5,654 nt of DNA. It comes from a bacterium. GTDB lineage: Bacteria; Bacteroidota; Bacteroidia; B-17B0; Aurantibacillaceae. A program made the translations under genes and the position numbers. A model generated the notes under the pieces. It was not told where the DNA came from, searched no databases, and saw only the letters and a program-made list of their open reading frames with translations. Positions 1-5,654 of the stretch are shown in pieces (positions within the stretch are counted from its first letter, which is position 1; the number at the start of each line of letters is the position of its first letter). The stretch covers positions 1 to 5,654 of the forward strand of contig DAHXOV010000207.1 in the NCBI GenBank assembly GCA_027364695.1. The letters are read 5' to 3'.

Positions 1-942
1 GCGGGGCAAAGTTCTACTATTACGGGGACCTTGGCAGGGCAGATTATTATGGAAGGATATTTGAATTTTCGGCTGAACCCATTCGTGAGGCGGATTGTAA
101 CGAGGTTGTTGGCTATTGTTCCTGCTGCATTGACAGTGGTATTGATGGGGGAGGAGAAAATATCTAATTTGCTTATATTTAGTCAAGTTGTGTTGAGTTT
201 GCAGTTGGGGTTTGCAATTGTGCCATTAGTACATTTTGTGAGCAATAAAAATTTGATGGGGGTATATGTTATTCCTGCATGGCAAAAGGTGATGTCGTGG
301 ATAGCGGTGAGTGTGATTTTGGTTTTGAATTTAAAGATGGTGTATAATGAAGTATCGGGTTATTTGTCGCACTCGTCTCATCCATTTTTTTATAGTATGT
401 TATTTATTCCTGTGATTGTTGTTTGTTTGATATTGATGGCATATATTATTGTAGTGCCTGTTTTTTATCGTAAGCAGCGGAATATCCATTCTATACATGG
501 CAAGATGCCTGATATTCATATAACAGATGAGAAAGTTTATTTTGAGAAAGTGGGAGTAAGTGTGGATTTTTCTGACTCAGATAACAAAGCTATCAATTAT
601 GCTTTTAATTTATGTAATGAGAATACAGAAGTCGTTTTTATACATGTGTTGGATAATATAGGCGCGTATGTGTATCAAAATCAAGTGGAGGGAGCGGAAT
701 TAAAACTGGATAAGGAATATATAGAAAGGTATTGCAATATGTTGAGAAGTAAGGGCATACGATGTCGTTATGTGATGGGCTTTGGAAGCACGAAATCAGA
801 AATTCCAAAAATTGTAAAAGACGAAAAAATAGATATTTTGGTGATGGGTGCACATGGACATCAGACGCTCAAAGATATTTTGTTGGGAACCACGATTAAT
901 GCAGTGAGACACAGAGTACAAATTCCACTTTTAGTGGTTTAA
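1..942 (+). CDS. Nramp (MntH-like) divalent metal transporter with C-terminal UspA domain, 5'-truncated by window edge
   Basis: Integral inner-membrane proton-coupled importer of Mn2+/Fe2+-type ions, by family knowledge. The reading frame is open from base 1, and the first visible residues (GQSSTITGTLAGQIIMEG) match the conserved stretch before transmembrane helix 9 of MntH proteins. The TTG at base 31 is therefore internal and the gene starts upstream. Of 313 visible residues, hydrophobic segments lie at about 34-50, 57-80 (with the family motif SQVVLSLQLGFA at 61-72), 97-115 and 129-155. A basic linker (YRKQR) follows, then a cytoplasmic UspA-like domain at about 179-313. That domain has an early Asp (VDF, D189) and the nucleotide-binding signature G-x2-G-x9-G-T (G283, G286, G296, T297). 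The metal-binding DPGN and MPH motifs of helices 1 and 6 would lie outside the window. The gene runs convergently into prmC, and the two stop codons overlap. The fusion could couple transport to ATP or another nucleotide; that is inference. Family call is firm; metal specificity is not visible. Confidence 0.93.
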   Translation, partial: AGQSSTITGTLAGQIIMEGYLNFRLNPFVRRIVTRLLAIVPAALTVVLMGEEKISNLLIFSQVVLSLQLGFAIVPLVHFVSNKNLMGVYVIPAWQKVMSWIAVSVILVLNLKMVYNEVSGYLSHSSHPFFYSMLFIPVIVVCLILMAYIIVVPVFYRKQRNIHSIHGKMPDIHITDEKVYFEKVGVSVDFSDSDNKAINYAFNLCNENTEVVFIHVLDNIGAYVYQNQVEGAELKLDKEYIERYCNMLRSKGIRCRYVMGFGSTKSEIPKIVKDEKIDILVMGAHGHQTLKDILLGTTINAVRHRVQIPLLVV

Positions 943-1802
943 TTTTTTTCGCAGAGAATGAATCGTTGATGGTTACTCCAATCTTTTAGCAGAGTGGTAT
1001 GGGAAAAGTGGTGGAATTTTTTGGATAGATCTAATATAGATTGTGCGTAGTATTGGTTCAGTTCCATTATTAGAATGCCATTTTTATTTAATTGTTTTTC
1101 AGACAGTGCAAATATTTTTTCATAGAATTCTGAGAAGTTTTTTGAGAATAAGGCAATAGATGGTTCATATTTTTGAATAGATTCATCTATACTTGTTATA
1201 TCTTGCGTGGGGATGTAAGGAGGATTGCTTATGATGATGTCAAATAGGCCTGGCAAGTAGTCAGATAAAATATCGGATTGAAGAAAATGGATCGGAGTGT
1301 TGTGAAAAGTGGCATTATTCATAGCCGTTTGTATGGCTTCTTCAGAAATATCAATGGCAGTAATTTGTAGTTTGGGGAAGTATTTTTTTAGTGTTATGGC
1401 AATACATCCGCTGCCTGTACCTATGTCTATTAATGTAAGGTTGGAATGACTGGGGTATTTTTCGGAGATAATTTTTTGTGTTAATAAAACTAATTCTTCT
1501 GTTTCAGGGCGTGGGATGAGAACATTTGGGCTGACAAAAAAATTAAGATGGTAGAAATAAGTATATCCAAGAATGTACGCCAATGGTTTTTTTTCAAGTA
1601 AATCATCTATAAAACGAGAGATTAAGATAAGTTCACTTTGATTAAAGTACGAATTGTTGGAGTATGGGTCGTAGTTCAGATGTTCCAGTATTCTCTTGAA
1701 TATTATGTCTTGTTCGTTGGTTGAATAGTATTTACACAAGGTGGCATTGAATTTTTCTTTTACATCTTGGATATGATTGGATTTGAAGTGATTGATGTTC
1801 AT
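939..1802 (-). CDS. prmC: Peptide chain release factor N5-glutamine methyltransferase PrmC (HemK)
   Basis: Cytosolic SAM-dependent enzyme that methylates the glutamine of the GGQ motif in release factors RF1/RF2 and so speeds translation termination. The length, 287 residues, is normal. An N-terminal helical substrate-binding domain (about 1-85) leads into the typical linker: PLAYILG at 73-79 and IPRPETEELV at 96-105. The Rossmann methyltransferase domain follows, with SAM motif I DIGTGSG (126-132), the acidic end of strand 2 at AIDIS (149-153), the catalytic NPPY (193-196) and YEP-x2-AL (212-217). The C-terminal KDWSNHQRF (273-281) matches the family's usual KD-x-x-x-x-x-R ending. The glycine-rich loop often seen after YEP-x2-AL is replaced by SKNFSEF here. 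The ATG at 1802 is fixed by an in-frame stop 9 bases upstream (1812-1814). The gene lies 39 bases downstream of yraN with no promoter box between them, so the two are probably co-transcribed. Confidence 0.96.
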   Translation of the reverse strand: MNINHFKSNHIQDVKEKFNATLCKYYSTNEQDIIFKRILEHLNYDPYSNNSYFNQSELILISRFIDDLLEKKPLAYILGYTYFYHLNFFVSPNVLIPRPETEELVLLTQKIISEKYPSHSNLTLIDIGTGSGCIAITLKKYFPKLQITAIDISEEAIQTAMNNATFHNTPIHFLQSDILSDYLPGLFDIIISNPPYIPTQDITSIDESIQKYEPSIALFSKNFSEFYEKIFALSEKQLNKNGILIMELNQYYAQSILDLSKKFHHFSHTTLLKDWSNHQRFILCEKN

Positions 1803-1841
1803 GGTTGTTGGTTATTGAGTTGAAATACTTTGCATTTTGAG

Positions 1842-2207
1842 TTATTTGGCATAGAAAGCATCTTCAATGTGGTGAATATTCAATTTATCTTTTTTTTGGC
1901 TAATGGCGATGATGTCAAATCTTACTTCTTTGTTTATGTTTTTCTGAATGATATAGTGGTTAGCGGCTTCTATTAAAAATTTTTGCTTTTGTTTATTGAC
2001 AAAAACTTCTGGCTCTCCATAAGTGGTATAGGTTCTGTATTTTACTTCTACAATGATGATATAATTTTCTTTTTCAGCAACAATGTCTATTTCAAAGTGT
2101 TTGAAGCGCCAGTTTTGCTCTAATATATTGTAACCCTGATGGGAGAGGTATTCGCAAGCAGTTTTTTCTGCGTTTTTACCTATTTCAGTGGAGTTTTGCT
2201 GAGACAT
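1842..2207 (-). CDS. yraN: YraN family (UPF0102) endonuclease-like protein
   Basis: Small cytosolic protein of 121 residues, the usual family length, with a restriction-endonuclease/Holliday-resolvase-like fold (family knowledge). Its cellular role is not established, so no reaction is assigned. Visible signature: IGKN-AE near the N-terminus (9-14), a helix ending in YNILEQNWR (26-34), then the PD-(D/E)xK-like core E39-I-D41 followed by VEVK (53-56, with E54 and K56). After that come the conserved proline segment (GEPE, 64-67), the basic NKQKQ (71-75) and RFD (96-98). The putative metal-binding and catalytic residues are thus all present. The start is set by the ATG at 2207 with an in-frame stop 12 bases upstream (2220-2222). 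No Shine-Dalgarno sequence is visible; the leader is A/T-rich. It is the first gene of a probable yraN-prmC unit and is transcribed divergently from glnN. Confidence 0.94.
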   Translation of the reverse strand: MSQQNSTEIGKNAEKTACEYLSHQGYNILEQNWRFKHFEIDIVAEKENYIIIVEVKYRTYTTYGEPEVFVNKQKQKFLIEAANHYIIQKNINKEVRFDIIAISQKKDKLNIHHIEDAFYAK

Positions 2208-2233
2208 TTTAAAATAAAATTAGGATGTGGTGG

Positions 2234-2241
2234 CAAATTTA
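2234..2241 (-). promoter_or_regulatory. Probable -7 box of the yraN-prmC promoter
   Basis: On the minus strand this reads TAAATTTG, an exact match to the Bacteroidota -7 consensus TAnnTTTG. It would place the transcript start near 2230 and give a leader of roughly 20-25 bases before the yraN ATG. No TTG-type -33 element is visible at the expected distance (about 2260-2266), so the promoter may be weak, activator-dependent or a chance match in AT-rich sequence. Confidence 0.5.
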
Positions 2242-2283
2242 AATAGAATTTAATTCACTTGCTAAAATATTATTTTTTTAATA

Positions 2284-2347
2284 TATCCCCCTGTAAAAAA
2301 CACTTTGTGAATAAAAAAGTATATTTTTTGAAGTATCCCCCCCTAAA
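2284..2347 (+). repeat. Paired direct repeats TATCCCCCnnTAAA, 50-base period, upstream of glnN
   Basis: Copy 1 is at 2284-2297 and copy 2 at 2334-2347. They agree at 12 of 14 positions; only the two central bases differ (TG against CC). The start-to-start distance is exactly 50 bases, close to five helical turns, so both would face nearly the same side of the DNA. Runs of five or more C stand out sharply in this A/T-rich spacer. Copy 2 ends 7 bases before the -7 box and copy 1 lies about 70-83 bases upstream of the inferred start. That arrangement fits binding sites for a regulator of glnN; the regulator is unknown and this role is inference. Confidence 0.55.
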
Positions 2348-2362
2348 TTTCTTGTACATTTG
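2324..2362 (+). promoter_or_regulatory. glnN: glnN promoter (TAnnTTTG box with a distant TTTG)
   Basis: TACATTTG at 2355-2362 matches the Bacteroidota -7 consensus TAnnTTTG exactly. The best -33 candidate is the TTTG ending at 2330, which leaves a 24-base gap, slightly longer than usual. The C-rich repeat copy 2 (2334-2347) fills that gap. Transcription would begin near 2366, giving a leader of about 14 bases that is A/T-rich and lacks a Shine-Dalgarno sequence, as is common in this phylum. Confidence 0.65.
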
Positions 2363-2379
2363 CAGAAAAATTTAATTTT

Positions 2380-4599
2380 ATGAATAAAAGAATCATTGCC
2401 TTTCAAGAAGCGCTGAATAAGAAACCCTTGAATAATGAGGTACCAGTCAAGCAAATCAGTGAGTACTTTGCTGAAAATGTCTTCACCTTAGATAAGATGC
2501 GCAAATATTTGTCTGAGGACACTTTTCAGAAAGTAAAAGAATTTATAGATAAGGGGATACCCATAGACAGAAAAATAGCCGCAGAAGTAGCAGAGAGCAT
2601 GAAGGCATGGGCGATGGGTAAAGGCGTTACGCATTATACACACTGGTTTCAACCATTGAATGGAGAAACAGCTGAGAAACACGATGCTTTTATGGAATGG
2701 GCTGGAGATGGAAAAGTAATTGAGAAATTTAGCGGTAATCAGTTGGCACAGCAAGAGCCAGACGCATCTTCCTTTCCTAGCGGGGGTATCAGAAATACAT
2801 TTGAAGCAAGAGGTTATACGGCATGGGACCCTACATCCCCTGCTTTTATTATAGATCGCACACTTTGTATTCCATCTGTATTTGTTTCCTATACCGGCGA
2901 GACATTGGATTACAAGACGCCATTGCTTCGGTCATTAAATATATTAGACAAGGCAGCAACAGAAGTAGGTCAGTATTTTGATAAAAATGTTACAAAAGTT
3001 ATTGCTACTCTGGGGTGGGAGCAGGAGTATTTTTTGGTAGATTCTGCGTACTATCATGCCAGATATGATCTTCAGCAAACAGGCAGAACATTATTTGGGC
3101 ATGCAGCGGCTAAAGGGCAACAATTAGAGGACCATTACTGGGGGTCTATACCCGAAAGAGCAGCCGCATTTATGAAGGATTTTGAGTATGAATGTCATTT
3201 GCTTGGTATTCCTGTAAAAACAAGGCATAACGAAGTGGCGCCTGCCCAGTTTGAATGTGCTCCTATTTTTGAGGAAGTGAGCGTAGCGGTAGATCATAAT
3301 GTACAATTGATGGATATAATGGAAAAAGTGGCTATTCGTCACGGGTTTAGAGTATTGTTTCATGAAAAACCATTTGCAGGTGTCAATGGAAGTGGAAAGC
3401 ATAATAACTGGAGTTTAGCCACCAATACGGAAAAAAATTTATTAGGACCGGGCAAAACACCTAAAACGAATTTGCAATTTCTTAGTTTTTTTGTAAACGT
3501 CATTAAAGCAGTGCATGATTATGCGGATGTGCTAAGAGCAAGTATAGCGGGCGCTTCTAACGATCATCGGCTTGGAGCCAACGAAGCCCCGCCTGCTATT
3601 ATGTCTGTATTTATTGGGAATTACTTATCTAATGTGCTAGATGAGTTAGAAAAGAATGTACCGACAGGCAAGATGAGCCCTGAAGAAAAAACCGCATTAA
3701 AATTAGGCATAGGAAAAATACCTGAAATTTTATTAGATAATACAGATAGAAACAGGACTTCACCGTTTGCATTTACAGGGAATAAATTTGAATTCAGGGC
3801 AGTAGGTTCATCTGCTAATTGTGGGAATGCGATGATGGTATTAAATCTGATAGTTGCAAAAACATTGATGGGCTTTAAAAAAGAGGTAGACGCGCTGATA
3901 GAAAAGGGACAGGATAAAGATGAAGCGATTTTTCAAGTGATAAAAAAATATATTACGCTGTCTAAGAAAATACGATTTGAAGGGAATGGATACAGTGATG
4001 AATGGAAGAAAGAAGCAAAGAAGAGAGGTTTAAATAATTTTACTACTACTCCCAAAGCATTAGAAGTGTATCACGATAAAAAAATTAAACGTTTGTTTGA
4101 AGAAATGAATGTTTTGACAGCAAGAGAAATAGAAGCAAGACATGAAATACAACTGGAGACATACATTAAAAAGATACAAATAGAATCAAGGGTAACAGGC
4201 GAAATAATATACAATACGATTATTCCAGCAGCACTGAATTATCAGCATAAGTTGGTGGGAATTGTAAAAGGATTAAAAGAAATGCAAACAATACACAGTG
4301 GTGTAATAAATGGCTCAAATGAGGAAAGCGATAATCATGTTTTAGTAAAGCCACATATTGAAATTATTAAAGAAATATCTGAGCGAGTAAATATATTGAG
4401 ACAAAGTGTGATAGATATGACAGAAGAGAGGAAGAAAACCAACGCCATTGAAAGTGTGGAAGAGAGAGCGTTTGCATATTGCAATAAGGTGATGAGTTAT
4501 TTTGATACCATTCGTTATCATGCAGATAAATTGGAATTGATTGTAGCAGATGAATATTGGACATTACCCAAGTACTCTGAAATGTTAAATTTGCGGTAG
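2380..4599 (+). CDS. glnN: Glutamine synthetase type III (GlnN)
   Basis: Cytosolic enzyme joining ammonium to glutamate with ATP to make glutamine, the entry point of nitrogen assimilation; GSIII enzymes form large dodecamers (family knowledge). At 739 residues it is full length for type III and far longer than the roughly 450-470 residues of type I. The GSIII N-terminal domain spans about 1-200, including SFPSGGIRNTFEARGYTAWD (131-150). The catalytic domain shows GWEQEYF (212-218; metal-binding E214 and E216), NEVAPAQFE (284-292), GVNGSGKHNNWS (334-345; H341), the NEAPPA loop (401-406), RNRTSPFAF (457-465) and FEFRAVGSSAN (470-480; E471, R473). A helical C-terminal extension (about 565-739) ends the protein. 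Start: the only nearby ATG, with an in-frame stop 36 bases upstream (2344-2346). Own promoter, probably monocistronic, since the next gene is convergent. No amt or PII gene is in view. Regulation by nitrogen is likely but not demonstrated here. Confidence 0.98.
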   Translation: MNKRIIAFQEALNKKPLNNEVPVKQISEYFAENVFTLDKMRKYLSEDTFQKVKEFIDKGIPIDRKIAAEVAESMKAWAMGKGVTHYTHWFQPLNGETAEKHDAFMEWAGDGKVIEKFSGNQLAQQEPDASSFPSGGIRNTFEARGYTAWDPTSPAFIIDRTLCIPSVFVSYTGETLDYKTPLLRSLNILDKAATEVGQYFDKNVTKVIATLGWEQEYFLVDSAYYHARYDLQQTGRTLFGHAAAKGQQLEDHYWGSIPERAAAFMKDFEYECHLLGIPVKTRHNEVAPAQFECAPIFEEVSVAVDHNVQLMDIMEKVAIRHGFRVLFHEKPFAGVNGSGKHNNWSLATNTEKNLLGPGKTPKTNLQFLSFFVNVIKAVHDYADVLRASIAGASNDHRLGANEAPPAIMSVFIGNYLSNVLDELEKNVPTGKMSPEEKTALKLGIGKIPEILLDNTDRNRTSPFAFTGNKFEFRAVGSSANCGNAMMVLNLIVAKTLMGFKKEVDALIEKGQDKDEAIFQVIKKYITLSKKIRFEGNGYSDEWKKEAKKRGLNNFTTTPKALEVYHDKKIKRLFEEMNVLTAREIEARHEIQLETYIKKIQIESRVTGEIIYNTIIPAALNYQHKLVGIVKGLKEMQTIHSGVINGSNEESDNHVLVKPHIEIIKEISERVNILRQSVIDMTEERKKTNAIESVEERAFAYCNKVMSYFDTIRYHADKLELIVADEYWTLPKYSEMLNLR

Positions 4600-4673
4600 G
4601 TTTTTTAGGTATTTCAAAAAACAGATAATTTTTGAAAGGCTATTCTACTGATATGGAAAATGAGTTTTTTAGG
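4600..4673. repeat. Short direct repeat GTTTTTTAGG in the glnN/M28 convergent spacer
   Basis: The 10-mer occurs at 4600-4609 and again at 4664-4673, 64 bases apart, and each copy is followed within a few bases by ATTTCAA. The two copies flank the inverted repeat at 4612-4637. This may be a decayed local duplication or chance in T-rich sequence; no coding sequence or known element matches it. Confidence 0.35.
4612..4637. terminator. AT-rich inverted repeat, possible weak bidirectional terminator
   Basis: TTTCAAAAA (4612-4620) and TTTTTGAAA (4629-4637) are perfect 9-base inverted arms around the loop ACAGATAA. The repeat lies 12 bases past the glnN stop and between two convergent genes, where a terminator is expected. 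Against this, each arm has a single G or C, and no T-run follows the hairpin on either strand. It is therefore at best a weak terminator or an RNA 3'-end structure. Confidence 0.35.
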
Positions 4674-4690
4674 AGTATATTTCAATGTGA

Positions 4691-5654
4691 TTATTCAAAA
4701 TATTTATCTACCATCATAATGAATGCGCTGATAGCAGCGCCACCTAGTTCTAGTTCTCTTTTATGCACATTTTCAAATATATCTTCCTTGGTGTGATGCA
4801 AATCAAAGTATCTTTGATTGTCGGGTTCATAACTGCAAAGTGGAATATGGAATGTTTTTTTGAGCTTATCTATATCTGCGCCACCTCCATCAGGAACGAT
4901 TTCAATGTAGTATGGCTTGAATAGAGGATTCCATTGTTTGCAAAGCCTATACAAACCGCTTGTTGTATCTACACCGATATATCTTGGGGTAAATCCACCG
5001 GCATCTGTTTCTATAGCAGTGAGATGTTTTTCTTTTTTTCTAAGTGCTTCGGCTGCATATATCTTTCCGCCCATCAGTCCATTTTCTTCGTTCATAAATG
5101 CAACGATTCGGATGGTATTTTTTGGTTGATAGATGTTTTTGAATATATGAATGCTTTCTATGCTTTGTACAATACCTGCTCCATCATCGTGTGCGCCTTC
5201 TCCTACATCCCAGCTATCCAGATGGGCGCCAATCGTAATTATTTTTTCAGGATAGGTACTGCCTTTTATTTCTGCAATGACATTGAAAGAAGAAATGCTA
5301 TCTGATAAAAAATTTTCTGTAAATAATTCCATTTTAAGATGTGGATATTTTTTCAGTAACAGTGAGAGTGTATCTGCATCCTTGTAACTGATGGCTACTG
5401 CGGGTATTTTTTCTTTTGATATAGCGACATTGTAATTCATATTGCCTGTATGCGGGGAATGATTTTGGCACAATGTCATGCTTCTGATGATGCAGGATTT
5501 TGCGCCATATTGAGCAGCCAGAGAAGCGCTTGTATATCTGTATTTTACGCACTCTCCATAAGATTGAGAGGCAGAGATATTTTTGGGATTAAATGCTACA
5601 TTGAAGAAGACAATTTTATTTTTTATTTTTTCGCTACCCCGTTGTTTGAGTTCC
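4691..5654 (-). CDS. M28 family zinc peptidase (PGCP/CPQ-like), 5'-truncated by window edge
   Basis: Di-zinc exopeptidase of family M28, related to plasma glutamate carboxypeptidase; such proteins are usually exported and release amino acids from peptides (family knowledge). The frame is open to the window edge, giving 320 visible residues numbered from base 5653. The Met at 5479 is internal: the residues before it (KIVFFN, SYGECVKYR, AAQYGAKSCIIRS) run straight into SMTL and PHTG, as in PGCP homologues. The lid/PA-like part covers about 1-92. The catalytic part has H144-x-D146, D156 in AHDDGAG, E189-E190 in MNEENG, D217 in ETDAGG, and the last zinc ligand in HHT (286-287), so all expected metal ligands and the catalytic Glu are present. 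About 130 N-terminal residues, including any signal peptide, lie outside the window. The stop TAA at 4691-4693 faces glnN across a 91-base spacer. Exact substrate is unknown; an aminopeptidase is the main alternative. Confidence 0.93.
   Translation of the reverse strand, partial: ELKQRGSEKIKNKIVFFNVAFNPKNISASQSYGECVKYRYTSASLAAQYGAKSCIIRSMTLCQNHSPHTGNMNYNVAISKEKIPAVAISYKDADTLSLLLKKYPHLKMELFTENFLSDSISSFNVIAEIKGSTYPEKIITIGAHLDSWDVGEGAHDDGAGIVQSIESIHIFKNIYQPKNTIRIVAFMNEENGLMGGKIYAAEALRKKEKHLTAIETDAGGFTPRYIGVDTTSGLYRLCKQWNPLFKPYYIEIVPDGGGADIDKLKKTFHIPLCSYEPDNQRYFDLHHTKEDIFENVHKRELELGGAAISAFIMMVDKYFE

Larger units (their letters stand above)
2208..2379. promoter_or_regulatory. Divergent yraN/glnN intergenic control region
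   Basis: This 172-base AT-rich spacer separates the start codons of yraN (minus) and glnN (plus), so it must serve both transcription units. It contains one exact TAnnTTTG box facing each way, a near-perfect C-rich 14-mer pair on the glnN side, and an 11-base palindrome (GAATT-T-AATTC, 2246-2256) just upstream of the yraN box. The palindrome could be an operator but is also easily produced by chance in such AT-rich sequence. No small open reading frame or RNA gene is recognisable here. Confidence 0.75.

Noticed and set aside
31..942. Complete small membrane-Usp protein starting at TTG 31
   Set aside because: The frame is open to base 1, and the residues before TTG 31 are conserved Nramp sequence, so the gene is only truncated by the window.
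2235..2256. AT-rich palindromes (ATTTAAAT, GAATT-T-AATTC) as operators for yraN
   Set aside because: They are short, purely A/T or nearly so, and expected by chance here; they are noted within the intergenic entry but not called as sites.
2349..2364. Possible sigma-54 (-24/-12) promoter ahead of glnN, suggested by TTGCA at 2360-2364
   Set aside because: The -24 half would read TTCTTG at 2349-2354 instead of TGGCAC, with no GG pair. The TAnnTTTG box explains the same bases better.
2488..3402. Minus-strand open frames antisense to glnN (2488-2754 and 3124-3402), plus another at 4367-4564
   Set aside because: All lie within the strongly conserved glnN coding sequence and their translations show no domain or start context; they are frame shadows.
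4934..5305. Plus-strand open frame of 123 codons inside the peptidase region
   Set aside because: It lies antisense to a gene with complete M28 catalytic motifs, and its Cys/Phe/Ser-rich translation looks like no recognisable protein.
5334..5552. Minus-strand frame of 72 codons overlapping the peptidase
   Set aside because: It overlaps the M28 lid domain in another frame; only the M28 frame gives family-like sequence across this stretch.
1..5654. Mobile element, CRISPR array, tRNA/rRNA, riboswitch or defence cluster
   Set aside because: No transposase or integrase, terminal inverted repeats, regularly spaced repeats, cloverleaf or known riboswitch core was seen. The genes fill nearly all of the window and all have housekeeping-type functions.

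Overview
The window is AT-rich, ordinary-looking chromosomal DNA from a member of the Bacteroidota. Three things point there: a full-length type III glutamine synthetase, an Nramp transporter fused to a universal stress domain, and exact TAnnTTTG promoter boxes with no Shine-Dalgarno sequences before the starts. A finer placement (for example Chitinophagales or Cytophagales) cannot be made from this sequence alone.

Layout from left to right. (1) Bases 1-942, plus strand: the 3' part of an Nramp (MntH-like) metal transporter gene whose product ends in a cytoplasmic UspA-like domain; the 5' half lies outside the window. (2) Bases 939-2207, minus strand: a two-gene unit, yraN then prmC. PrmC methylates the GGQ glutamine of peptide release factors; YraN is a small protein with a nuclease-like fold and no settled role. 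The stop codons of prmC and the transporter gene overlap. (3) Bases 2208-2379: a 172-base divergent control region. It holds a TAnnTTTG box for each direction and, on the glnN side, two copies of a C-rich 14-mer exactly 50 bases apart. (4) Bases 2380-4599, plus strand: glnN, a complete 739-residue type III glutamine synthetase for ammonium assimilation. (5) Bases 4600-4690: a convergent spacer with a weak AT-rich hairpin and a short direct repeat. (6) Bases 4691-5654, minus strand: the C-terminal 320 residues of an M28-family zinc aminopeptidase/carboxypeptidase (PGCP/CPQ-like); its 5' end lies outside the window.

The genes are housekeeping functions (metal uptake, translation termination, nitrogen assimilation, peptide breakdown) with no sign of forming one pathway. 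I see no mobile element, CRISPR array, tRNA, rRNA or defence system, and no good case for a new multi-gene system. The most useful leads are the paired C-rich repeats in front of glnN and the Nramp-Usp fusion. Both terminal genes are cut by the window edges, and an internal start codon in each could mislead a gene caller.
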